From the NCBI GenBank assembly GCA_022410635.1, contig JAJVDF010000125.1:2368744-2432743 (forward strand): a DNA stretch of 64,000 nt, written 5' to 3'. Below, piece after piece: positions 22,289-32,719 of this stretch. This stretch comes from Tretioscincus oriximinensis. Taxonomy: Eukaryota; Chordata; Lepidosauria; Squamata; Gymnophthalmidae. Made by a program: the position numbers and the translations under genes. Position 1 is the first letter of the stretch, and every line of letters begins with the position of its first letter. The notes below the pieces were generated by a model that saw nothing but the letters and a program-made list of their open reading frames with translations, was not told where the DNA came from and did not search any database.

Positions 22289-23952
22289 CCAAATGTTTCT
22301 GAGAACTATGGTGGACTGCCAGAATATAAGCAAACTAAATTTGTCTCAAGTATTTGCTGCATTTGCAAGACCAGTTAACACAGGCGTCTCTCATGGAACA
22401 AGAGGTGGTGCTTCATAATTTTAAAATGAAGCTATGAATGAGCCAGGAGTTTTATACCTGGTGGTGGTAATAAATAAATGCAGGTGTCCAGTTTGTTAGC
22501 TGAATAATGATCAGATGTAGAATTAAATATAAGCGTGAAGGCATACGTAGTTCTCACATTTGTTATTAACCAAGTATAAGGCAATCTATGGTAAGGATTA
22601 GTTCTACTTGTCTGTTTATTGTAAAACGTTGCCATTTATGCTTATTTGCAGAAGTCTTGGTTGATTAAAACACATGGACTGAATTCCTCTATAACAACCA
22701 GAGAAATAAAAAAACTCATATTAATTTTTTCTGGAACTTGCAATTTTATACAGCTGTTTCATATTGCTTCATAAGGATACAGCTACCACTCTTTCAGGCA
22801 ACAAATACTGCATGTTTTATTATTTTGTGGCAAGTTCATTAAAATTCAGTGCACATTCTCTTGAAGTCAGTGGCAGAACCCCAGTTGTCAACTAATGGCT
22901 CAATGAAGGCTTAGCTTGAAAAACTCTGTTAACCTTGTGTGCTACAAACGGTCTAGGAGTTACATAAAGAACAAAATGTCTGCTGGTTGCAAAAGTCAGC
23001 TCCTCTGTCCTTTAAAAACTCCTACTGATTAACTTAGTAAAGATTAATGCTCTATCTTTTTAAATATAACTCAAGTATACCTTTTATCTTTAAATGACTC
23101 ATCAACTTTGGTACTTATAAGTGTTTAACCATTAGAAGATTTTCAATGATGTGTTCACTTTATAGAGGCTTCCCAAAAGCTTATCTTTTCAAAATCTCAA
23201 AGACAGCAAACTGGATTCTTTGGTTTGAAAGCCAAAATGTCATTGCAGTAGTTTAGATGGGCTAAAATCAAAGGGTACAAAATAATTTTGATAGCTATAA
23301 TTAAATCTGAAAAAATCCCCACAAAAGATGATATGCATTATAAGTAAACTGGTAGGCTTACTGGTAGCTGGATTACTCAGGTATTTAAGATGGAGCAAAT
23401 ATTAATGTTATGGGGTGGAAGGTTTTGCCATAGTCAGGATTATCTCAAGGATAATCCTGACTCTTAGGATTCTTTTGCAGACTATTCCCTAAATACCTCT
23501 ATACTAGACTAAATCAACAGCACAAATAACCCAAGACAGTACATGAATCAACCCATTTCTCATTCAGTTAGATCTTTGTAATTCCTTATAAAGAGAATTG
23601 ATATGTGAGATTTTGTATCTTGAATCTCTTAAGTATCCTATGTATGTTCTTTCCTTGAAGAATGGAGGTGATACTAAGCTTATCTTTAATTTTGGCAAGC
23701 TTACTTATTCTTGCCACTGAATACCCAGTGAAGATAGAACAACTACTTCTTTTTGACAGGAGCACCTTATTGGGCCATCTTATCGATATTGTCTGGCCTT
23801 TTCTCCTTGGAAAGATGACTTCTCCCCTTGGTAAGATAGTACATAAGCATTACAGTTTAACAAATAAGCTGTATTATTAATTATGGATATAGTCTAGTTA
23901 TGCAAGGCCCACAAATTTGCATCTTGAGAAAGAACCAATGAGTTTGTCTGTC
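22289..23952. other. AT-rich, nothing recognised
   Basis: No gene or clear repeat. The bases near 23240-23280 faintly resemble L2-like non-coding sequence on the minus strand, too weak to annotate. Confidence 0.3.
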
Positions 23953-23958
23953 CGTTCG

Positions 23959-24428
23959 TGTAGGAATTATGGACATATTTCCTGAAATATGAACATATAT
24001 TCTGGAATCAGGCCACATATTAAAGGGTAAAAGGTCACCCAAGAATCAGGCCAAAAGTTCATGAAATGCCAGGCTCCCAAATTAATCGTCCCCACATTAA
24101 TAGGTAATCAAGCTTTCCTGTGGACATACCACAAGGATCTGTCTGACACCCCGGGAACAGGAAAAAGGGATTAAGAAATTACCAAATCCTTCACACCCTT
24201 TGTCCATGCCAGGGCAGACCGAGATTTGGGAAAAAACTGAATAAACATGACATCATCTGTCTTCCTGACACCTCTTTCCAGAACATTCCTGATCTTTTCC
24301 CCTCCTTATTGTGAAATGCCTTCTGATTATCAATAAATACGGACCCCAAAAAGGACTTCGTTAGGTTCATCAGGCGGGTGACCTCAACTCCTAATGTCTC
24401 TCAATGTGTTGTGATGTCGATTGCAACA
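23959..24428 (+). mobile_element. Solo LTR of an endogenous retrovirus-like element, 470 bp
   Basis: The segment starts TGTAGGAATT and ends GATTGCAACA, i.e. TG...CA with a TGT/ACA inverted end. It is flanked by identical 6-bp direct repeats CGTTCG (23953-23958 and 24429-24434), as made by a retroviral integrase. A polyadenylation-like AATAAA lies at about 24332, roughly 90 bp before the right end, which fits an R region and sets the plus orientation. No internal coding region or second LTR is present, so it is taken as the product of LTR-LTR recombination. It inserted into a (TCCG/TCCT)-rich simple repeat that continues to 24465. Confidence 0.75.
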
Positions 24429-24434
24429 CGTTCG

Positions 24435-24467
24435 TCCTTCCTTCTTCCGTCCGTCCTTCCTTCTTTG
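24435..24467 (+). repeat. CCTT/CCGT-rich simple repeat
   Basis: Short pyrimidine-rich run next to the LTR, interrupted from its left part (23945-23958) by the LTR insertion. Confidence 0.6.
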
Positions 24468-24967
24468 TTGTTAATGTGATAATCTAATGAATGTGGGGTT
24501 GGATATCTTGCTAAAGTCAGGACTCTAAAATTTCCTTTGAAATATTTAGTTGTAAAAAGTGTTCTTTAAAGCTTCCTATTTAGGTATCAAGTGCTTCATT
24601 TTTTATTTCCATTACCGTCAGTAGTACATAGGAGCTTTTTAAAATGGATAAGAAAGAAAGCCCTTTGCAAAATCAAGATTGCTTAAATTCCAATATTTGG
24701 ATTCTGATCAATATTAAAGAGAAGTATATTAAACAATCCATACTGTTGTAACTATAATAAAGTTTGTGTGAAAACAAAGAAATCTGCATTAAAACAGACA
24801 AAAAAATTCCACTTGCAATATATATATATATAAGTGTTTGTGTGTGTTTTTTTCCCCCTACTGATTCAAACTTTTGCTCATCAGTTCATATATTAAAAAC
24901 AGAGTCTATTTGCAGCAGTTTTTATAGATGTTATGGACAGTTTTATAGGATCATATGTCATCATATT

Positions 24968-25270
24968 TATTTTATTTAAGAATTTATTTAGGAATTTATA
25001 TCTTCATCAAAGATTCTAGGTAGGGTAACAGAAATTAAAAGCAGCACATTAGTAAAATATTTTAAAGAGCCATATCCTCCCTCCCACTCTCCCTCCCTGG
25101 AAGGACAGAATGCAGAGAGAGCTAACAGTGAAAAACATGAGTGATGAGGTATGTTTTCACCAGGCGCCAAAACCTATACTGTGTATGACAAGCCTTTAGA
25201 GGGAGGCTGTTCCAGAGCATGGAGTGGAGGTAAGACATTTTGTCTGTGTCTAACCTGCATGTCTAGACAA
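24968..25270 (-). mobile_element. L2-like LINE 3' fragment
   Basis: Minus-strand remnant: TTATTTAAGAATTTATTTAG tail, CCTGGAAGGACAG, and AGAGGGAGGCTGTTCCAGAG, which correspond to the C-terminal coding part of L2-like elements. Heavily diverged. Confidence 0.45.
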
Positions 25271-25374
25271 GATTCAAATGCTGGTCTTCCCATCTCCCTT
25301 TCATAAACATTCATGGTTAGTAAAGATGAACTAGCAATGGGATGAGAACATTAGTACTATATAGTACTAAGACT

Positions 25375-25700
25375 GCATCCACATGCAGCAATAATGTCTG
25401 CATAAGTGCACCGTCCCAGCGGCTTCTACAGACGTAATTGTCAGTCATGCAATTGCTGCAAATCTGCCTTGCAGCTGTCTAATGAAAGCGCTTCTTTTTC
25501 AAATGTGGCCTGCTCAACTGGGCCCTCCGCCAATCAGCAGAGAGCCCTGAAAAGCAGGTCGGGTGGTGGGAAGGCTGCACTTGGCCACTCACGAGCTGGC
25601 GCTTCCTTCCTCCCGCCCACCTATGGTGGCTGCCGCATGAGCCATGCAGCCACCCACCTGCGAGGAAAGGTGCTTCTATGCCCCCGTGTGTGAATGTAGC
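25375..25700. mobile_element. Probable hAT-like MITE, 326 bp
   Basis: Bounded by CTAAGACT (25367-25374) and CTAAGTCT (25701-25708), an 8-bp duplication with one mismatch. The ends are GCATCCACATGCAGCAAT and GTGTGTGAATGTAGC, an imperfect inverted pair. The interior is markedly GC-richer than the flanks and has no transposase frame. Confidence 0.5.
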
Positions 25701-25794
25701 CTAAGTCTAAGACTTTCTATACAAGAGCTTGATTATGGAGTATTTACCCTCATACAATCAGGGCTGTATTTAGGCTGTATTTTGCCCATGGGCT

Positions 25795-25935
25795 GTAATT
25801 TACTTATTTATTTACTTTATTTATTTATATGTTTAACTCCTCCTCTTCTCTCAGCTACTTCAGGTTTCATAATAATAAAAATAATAAAAATTACTAATAT
25901 CTTCCTTCTACCCTCACAATTGGCCCTGCATACAA
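25795..25935 (-). mobile_element. L2-like LINE 3' tail
   Basis: TTATTTATTTACTTTATTTA followed by TCTCAGCTACTTCAGG, then AATAATAAAA and CACAATTGG: the complement of an old L2-like 3' end. Diverged, low certainty. Confidence 0.35.
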
Positions 25936-25939
25936 TTGT

Positions 25940-27140
25940 GGGGATTCAACAGTGCTAGAAAAGATTGTCATTTTCCTTTTTCTTGTTAGTACTTTTATGC
26001 AGTTTTTGCAGCATTGTGTCCTTTCTTTCCACTATGATGGCATTGCATGTGAACGCTTCTCAAACCTCCACTCCCGCCCTTCAGTGAGAGAAGAGACTAG
26101 GAAAGGGATTAGTTGCCTTTTCCAGTCAAATGTAACTTGGAAAAAGCAAATGCAGATTATTATTTTTTAAAAAACTGTCAGGCTCACAAAGTTCAGGTTG
26201 GTTTGAAAGTGAGGGGTTTTCCCACATTGAATTCCTCTGCCTGACAACAAAGAGAGCCAGCAACCAATGACAGAAGAAGTACAGAATACCCAATGGAAAG
26301 CTAAGATTTGTAGCAAGATTTCCTGGGAAATGTAGGCCAAATTTATTGGCAGGAAAGGCCATCATTTCATGCTTGTGGATGGCCAGCATTGATGGTGTAA
26401 GTCCTTTATATAAGATTATATAGTGCTACAAAAGGAAACCATCTGTCACCTAACTTGTACCCTGAGATCTGCAGAGGAGATTCTTCTAGTTGTACCACAA
26501 CTTCCAATACTCACCCCATACACCAGTTTCACGAAACTCGGCTGAGTTTACAGAGAGGTTTTTCCTTCACATTCACTCACCCAGCCACAAGGGGAGCCAA
26601 TAACCCAATCCTGTGATCATCCAGTCACAAGATAGGATTTATTGCAGAGTTTCATGGGAAATGAAGGCAAATTCAAAGAAAAGAAACCCATTTATTCATA
26701 CATAAAGGCAGCCAGTTTTGTCAGCATTTATATCATTATATACCGTTTTATTTTTTCCCAGCACTCTGTATGCAGGCTTACTAGTTCTTCTTGATCTACT
26801 ATGTAGAATGTGTATGGGATAGAAAATGAAAGGGAGTAATTTGCCATTTCATGCTGCATTGTAATCACTATGCAAATCTGTGAAAAATATATATTTTTTT
26901 ATTCCATTTCTTTCATCTGTTAAATAAATTGCCTTGAACTGTACTAATTTGTAATAACATACTTTTTACAATTTAGTACTGTTTCCTATCACAGCTAAAG
27001 GCTGTTCTATCCGACTTACGTCTTAATCACTTTCCGATAATTATTATTTAACTACTTATATATACTGTATATTGTAGCTGTAAACGTATGGCTAGCAAAA
27101 GTACATGACCATTGGGTAACTAATTATTTCTTGCATTTAT
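25940..27140. other. AT-rich, nothing recognised
   Basis: No gene or element supported. Confidence 0.3.
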
Positions 27141-27143
27141 ATC

Positions 27144-27448
27144 AGGCACAAACGGATCAGTCGCTAAGGAAACAGTCTCTCATCTGGGAAAATGGGTTTC
27201 GAAGTCCTGTGTCAGATGTGGGAAGAGGTGAGCACCTTCTCCTAGCCTGTAGCTCTAGCCAACCCGGCAATTTGAAAGCAAGAATTGCAAGAAATTGCAA
27301 CTGACTGCAAGAAGATAAATGGGAACCACCACAGCCTGCTGGGGAAGATAGAATGTAAGGTTTCGGGCAAAATACCCTCGTAAGCTGCTTTGAGTCTATT
27401 TGAAAGTTGAGAAAAGCAGGATATAAGAATCCAGTTCTTCTTCTTGCT
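27144..27448 (+). mobile_element. TTC-tailed tRNA-derived SINE
   Basis: The head has tRNA-like promoter boxes: TCAGTCGCTAAGGAAACAG (A-box region) and GGGTTTCGAAGTCC (B box). The body contains TAGCCTGTAGCTCTAGCCAA and AAGAAATTGCAACTGACTGC. The 3' end is GAGAAAAGCAGGATATAAGA followed by TTCTTCTTC. Same family as 28801-29092; more diverged. Confidence 0.85.
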
Positions 27449-27449
27449 G

Positions 27450-28178
27450 AGCAAATAATTAGGAAAAAGGTGTTTTCTTACAATTTAAGGAAAAAACCGT
27501 GAAAATCAGTTTGCTTTCTTTCTTCTAAAACGAGCTTTCTGCACCATGTACAGGAAAGAAAACCACTAACATTAATTTCATGAAAACACTATGGTCTGAA
27601 GGAAGATGACTTCAGTTTTTTTGGTTTTTCAACTTTGCATCCAGATCTTTTCATTTTCAGACAGAAGTGGCATTGTGTCTGGCTCTTTGCATTCTCAGGC
27701 CAGCTAGTCATTGCAATGATGGCACTGCCTAATCATATCTATCACATTGTGCAGTGACTTAAGCGGGCACAATGTGTCACACAGCTAAAAACATCAACCT
27801 TCAAGAAATAAAAACTCCAACCAGCTGGCAGAATTTCCAAGGACACAAAACCCTTCCAGCCACACTCCAAGATTCAAACGTCATGCCAGAAGGTATAAAA
27901 CATATAAGGTATGAGGAAAGATTTCATATTCAGACACAATGAAAATGATATACAAACATATTGATGCTACAGATATTGCTGCACATTGACCAATGACTGT
28001 ATGCTAAATATGTCATGTGCTTAGCTCCAAAATAAGATCTCAGTCATCTCTTATGTAAGGCTATGCTTTGATTCTCAAAAAATACTGTGTAGTGCAAAAC
28101 AGTCCTATGCAACGTAAGACACTGCCTGCCATTATAAGTCAGCAGGGCCTCAGAGGTACTTTATCATTTGCCAAGATT
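27450..28178. other. Non-coding, nothing recognised
   Basis: No gene or repeat seen. Confidence 0.3.
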
Positions 28179-28570
28179 ACATAAGAACACAAGAGAAGCC
28201 ACAGAGCCCATCTAGTCCAGCATTCTGTCCCACACAGTGACCCCCAGTTCCATTGAGACAGTCTCAAGCAGAAGAAGGAAAAAACTCACCTTTTCTTGCC
28301 CCTTACCTGCAAAAGGTATTTAAGGAATACTTCCTGTTTTCCCTTCCTAGCAGGCATTGATACACCTGTATTCCATGAATTTATCTAACCCTATTTTGAA
28401 TCTATCCAGGCTGCTAGCTACCACCATCTCTGGGTAAAAAAATACTTTGCCTTGTCTGTCCTAACTCTTCTATCCATCAGCTTCAGGGAGTGCCCCCGAG
28501 TCTTAGTGTTGCATGATAGAAAAATATTTTTCTTCCATTCGCTTTATCCATCACAGGCATTTATATATGC
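28179..28570 (-). mobile_element. CR1 LINE 3' end
   Basis: Starts at the complement of the TTCTTATG tail (ACATAAGAACACAAGAGAAG), then CATCTAGTCCAGCATTCTGT, the 3'UTR and the last ORF2 codons. Less similar to the copies at 11146 and 57849 than they are to each other, so probably a different subfamily. Confidence 0.8.
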
Positions 28571-28800
28571 ATGGGATGGATTGAGAAAGGGAAGTCACAT
28601 TATTTAAAAACTGCTATGTAAAATTGTGTGATAGAAGGGACACTTTTATTGTCAAAAATTGTAGGACCTGTGCATAAGTGAAGAAATATCAGTTTGGTGG
28701 ATCAAGTAGCTTCGTTTTAAGTAATTGATATTAGAGTTAGGGAATTAATGTCTGTTAGAGATTGACTAGGAGTAATGTTCAGCAATATTAGAAAAGTGAG

Positions 28801-29092
28801 GCAGGCATGGATAGCTCAGTTGCTAAGGAATCCATCTCTCAGCTGGGAGATTGGGTTTCGAAGCCCTGTGGGGAGGGGTGAGCACCTTCCACTAGCCTGT
28901 AGCTCTAGCCAACCCAGCTATTCAACTGCAAGAAATTGCAACTGACTGCAAGTTGATACATGGGAACCACCAGAGCCTGGTGGGGAAGATAGAATGTAAG
29001 CCTTAGGGCAAAATACCCTTGGAAGCCGCTTTGAGTCCCTTTGAAAGGTGAGAAAAGCGGGGTATAAGAACCCAGTTCTTCTTCTTCTTCTT
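28801..29092 (+). mobile_element. TTC-tailed tRNA-derived SINE, best copy
   Basis: The full-length member begins GCAGGCATGGATAGCTCAGT. The A-box region is TAGCTCAGTTGCTAAGGA and the B box GGGTTTCGAAGCCC, both as in a tRNA. The tRNA-unrelated body follows, then AAGCCGCTTTGAGTCCCTTT, GAGAAAAGCGGGGTATAAGA and (TTC)n. The 3' domain resembles the Bov-B-type LINE end used by many squamate SINEs (known for the Sauria family), which is inference here. It would need RNA polymerase III and LINE reverse transcriptase supplied in trans. Confidence 0.9.
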
Positions 29093-29379
29093 AACCAATA
29101 CCTAACTATATTGAGAGAGCTTGAGTGTTTTCTGCCTTATTTCATCCTTGCAGATGCTTTCGTTCAAGCAGCCATCTTCAGAATTGCAAGAAGAAGGAGG
29201 CACTGAAGGAACTACAGAAAATTTGAAAGGGAGTAATTAGTGAGGGCCGAGACAGGCAGCCTAAATCATCCTCTTTTTTTTCTTTGTTTGTTTGTTTGCA
29301 AAACTACCTTGCTTCTATCCATGAACAGAACCTGTGCAGTTGCCTCTGTTTTCCCTCCCTATATTCAGTAAAGAACTCA

Positions 29380-29393
29380 GTTGCCATGGTAAT
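29380..29393 (+). promoter_or_regulatory. RFX X-box-like palindrome
   Basis: GTTGCCATGGTAAT matches the RFX-factor X-box GTTRCCATGGYAAC at 13 of 14 positions. Functional status unknown. Confidence 0.3.
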
Positions 29394-29600
29394 GCAATAA
29401 ATAAGAGAGTGATCAGGTAACCGAACATGATTTTTGCCTAATATTTTCTATTGTAAATCACCATTGAGGGAACAGCAATAAGAATCATACAAGGCAGATG
29501 AACAGGAAAATGTGTTGTTAAAAGTGTGACTTACAGGTATGAGTGGGCCATGGGCTGTGCTTCATTAGTTCACAAACCTTTCTGGTCACTATGCCTATGT

Positions 29601-29759
29601 AGGCTGACCAGATGACCCCTTTTGGGGTGGGTGGGTGAAAACCCGGTTTTGTGGTGCCTCCTGGGTTTTCTTGAGGAAAACAAAATTCCTCAGCAAAAAC
29701 CGTGAGGCACTCCAAAACCGGGTTTCTACCCCCACCAAAAGGGGTCATCTGGTCAGCCT
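29601..29759. mobile_element. MITE, GGCTGACCAGATGACCCC termini
   Basis: Perfect 18-bp terminal inverted repeats GGCTGACCAGATGACCCC / GGGGTCATCTGGTCAGCC, extended imperfectly inward (TTTTGGGGTGGG / CCCCCACCAAAA). The whole 159 bp folds into one long hairpin (AACCCGG / CCGGGTT, CCTGGGTTTTCTTGAGGAA / TTCCTCAGCAAAAACC). Best copy of a family with three other members here. The target duplication is not clear. Confidence 0.75.
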
Positions 29760-29764
29760 TCTAT

Positions 29765-30445
29765 AGGGTCTTCTTGTTGTTGAGGACCACTCATTGTGCT
29801 CAACTGCTGGAGATCCAGAAGAAATTTGCCATTCCCTACCAGAGAATGAACTAGTAACTCTCCCCTTTCCAAACAACTTTCTCAAGCACTGAGCTACAGT
29901 AACTACCTTTAAAAAAAAACTATACAGAGAGGATATCTTTTAGAGGGATGACAGTAGCATGGAAATGCTATTATGGAGTTGGTGTCCCATGGTTTGGGAA
30001 CAATCCTGCTATAGTAACCCAATGAAGCTCTGATATTGCAAATTATGGCATGAAAAAAACTCAAAGTTTTCTTCCCATTACAGCACTCCCCTTGTAGGCA
30101 GTGCATATTTTTGGTAGAGCTGGAAAATAGAGGCCAGTCAGAGATGAGCATTTGCCCTCCCCTCACTGGTCAGAGTGTGGACATTGTTTTACTGCTCATG
30201 GCACATTCATTCCTTTAGAAGTAATCCATCTGAATGGGACAATAAATGCTTTTCAGTTGATCTTTGCTCAGCTATCTCTACTATACTTTTATTTACTGGA
30301 ATCCTAGACCAGGATTGTGATGTAAAGATCTATAGCAAACCTGACTAGTTTGCCAATACAAAATGTGATGCTGCTGATAGTTGGTGGAAGAATGTTGATG
30401 GGAATCCCATATTCTGAATACATTCCTAAATAAAGTTCAGTGTGA
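29765..30445. other. Non-coding, nothing recognised
   Basis: No gene or repeat supported. Confidence 0.3.
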
Positions 30446-30449
30446 AAAA

Positions 30450-30775
30450 GGCCTTAAATCCAGTTATTTAGGACCTTGTAGGATATAATTAATTCCTTGA
30501 CTTGAGCTCGGTAGCAAATTGGCAGCCAGTGTTGTTCTTCCAATACTAATATGATATGTGTCTGGCCATCATTCTGGCTAGCAGTCTAATTGCTACATTC
30601 TTCACCGGGTGCAGTTTACGAACTGTTTTCAATGGCAGCCCCATATAGCATGCATTACAATAGTCCAATCTGGAAGTTACCAGTGTGTGGATTACTGCAA
30701 CAAGATCATTCCTGTCTAGAAGTGGCCAAAAGTGGCAAACCCAGACATAGCTGGAAATAGACTTCTGGTCTACTG
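30450..30775 (-). mobile_element. L2-like LINE ORF2 C-terminal fragment
   Basis: The minus strand matches the part of the element at 60000-60340: GGCAGCCAGTGTTGTTCTTC, TGTGTCTGGCCA, CAATGGCAGCCCCATATAGC and CATTACAATAGTCC, AGTCTGGAAGTTACCAG-like. It encodes the SRLDYCN / LQxVQNAAAR region in decayed form. Confidence 0.7.
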
Positions 30776-30779
30776 TTTC

Positions 30780-32525
30780 ATGTCATCCAACTCTCTAAAT
30801 ACAGATATTGCCTGCTAGAGCTGTTTTTGGATAAGCAAATCCAGACTTGCTAATACAGAACTAGCAAGATAAATGCAGAGAGGGCCAAAGCCTTACTTCC
30901 ATGAACAAAAGGTGAATAGATTTTTTTTTCTGTTTCTCTCTTATATATGCCCCAAATGGTTGACTCTGAGATGGCATGGAAACTGCAGGCAAAGTTAGAA
31001 TTTGCTGAAGTCACTTCTACTGCCTTTCTATGATGCTGCCTTCCTCCTTGAACAAGGAATCCGACTATAATGTTTCTACTGATCTTGAGCCTCTTGGCTT
31101 TGAGAAAAGATCAGGGCCAGATGGATCTGCAAAACAAGCAGGGACAGCGTTTGTAAATGAGATTGATAATTCAGTCAAATGCACAGGAGGATTCCATAAC
31201 TGGGTTAGCTGAACACTGTTATACTCAGAAACAGCTGTGGTGTTCAGCTAGATTAACTGAAAAATGCCAAGCACCATCCACGTCCTACCTGTGAATAGGA
31301 AGGGACTAGAAAAAGGTCCTAGGTTCAATATGAAGGTGTTAACAATGGACATTATTGATAGCCTGTTCCTGGCATTCGGCATTTCTCTCAGCCTTCTGTA
31401 CTTCCTGATTGCTTGATTCTTTTTTGTGTGAAGTTTTATGATTTGCACAAATGCTAGCATTCCCGGTTGGACTGTATTTCTGATCTGTTGCTGCCTTTTA
31501 CATGAAAATATAGTTCTGCTATAAATCTTGAGTGAAATTATAACAAAACAGGAGATTTGCTAACCATGGAAAGGTGAAAACAAAACCCTTTCATTAAGCT
31601 ACAAAACTGTATGTGCTATAAATATGCATTCCTCTTATCTTTATTGACTTTTTTTTTCAAGTCATCTAGAGGCAGTTTTTAAATTGTCAGACAAATAGAA
31701 GAATATCAACTCTGCTATGAAGTGAACAATTCAGTCAAATCCCTTCTTCAGCCATCAGCAAGAAAATAATTATTTCCCCTGTCTCTATCAACTGAACAGA
31801 GGAAAAGAAACATTCTTCCATTAGGTGAACTATAAGGTTAGTTTAATCAAGATGTTTCATATTTCAGGAAGCCATCTTTATACCAAACTCTGAAATAAAT
31901 TGAAAGGGATTAGCTATATTGGATTTCAAGACTTAGCCAGGGACTCTTGGTTTTGGGATGAGAGTTACAGAAGCTGTCGTAAGGACTTGAGCTTTGGATA
32001 CAGTCCAAACTCTTATGAAGGAATCTGGAATATGATTGCAGATGGAACTCTCCTTATAGAAATGAAAAGATTGCAATGGCTACAGAAGAACAGAACTACA
32101 GCTTCCTCCTTGACCTCAGTTAAGCTCCCTCTCCATCATTTTGACAATGATTTCAAGCATCAAATATTTTCTGAACTACCTGCCATGCACTTTCATGGGA
32201 GCAAGGAAGTGACTCCATTCACAAAAATAACCTAGGATATTGAAAGGGTTATCAGGTCCAAGCCTGCACACTACAGGATTCAATAAACCATCCCCTACAG
32301 ATGGCTGCCCAACCTCTGATTGAAAACTTCCAGCAAAAGGGAACTGGATTGTTTTTGTGGTGGGCACGAAAGGCTCAGGAGGCAGAAGCATTTGCCCACC
32401 CTGTTCCCTGATCATCCTGACGGCTCCCAAGAATACATGGATGTAGATCCCATCTATGTTAGGGATGGTAGGAGCTACTTTTAATTAATGATTTATATTT
32501 TATTGAATGTCATCAATTCATCATA
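30780..32525. other. Non-coding, nothing recognised
   Basis: The longest open frame (31900-32235, no ATG start) has no family features. No repeat seen. Confidence 0.3.
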
Positions 32526-32545
32526 CATAATTTTTATATTTCAGA

Positions 32546-32697
32546 GAAATAGCCGTGTTAGTCCAATAGAAAGGCCAGCAAAAGGGCTAGTAGCACTTAG
32601 AGACTAACAGGAGAAAAGTGAAGTAGTAGACATGTCTACGAAAGCTTATGCCACCCACTTTTCTCCTGCTAGTCTCTAAGTGCTACTAGCCCCTTTG
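32546..32697. mobile_element. Inverted-structure retro-insertion, 152 bp, with 20-bp TSD
   Basis: Flanked by identical 20-bp repeats CATAATTTTTATATTTCAGA (32526-32545 and 32698-32717), a length typical of target-primed reverse transcription. The insert is two overlapping 3'-end copies in opposite orientation: GGGCTAGTAGCACTTAGAGA near the left and its complement TCTCTAAGTGCTACTAGCCC near the right, with CGAAAGCTTATGCC between. The sequence resembles a widespread sauropsid repeat ending in GACTAACACGGCTA. I suspect a Penelope-like or similar element, but this is inference. A related scrap lies at 51601-51660. Confidence 0.7.
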
Positions 32698-32719
32698 CAT
32701 AATTTTTATATTTCAGATT

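Noticed and set aside
28801..28875. tRNA gene
   Set aside because: The A- and B-box sequences are the head of a SINE repeated five times here, and the cloverleaf is not maintained.
31900..32235. 111-codon open frame
   Set aside because: No ATG at its start, no recognisable domain, and no splice context; such length is expected by chance in 64 kb.
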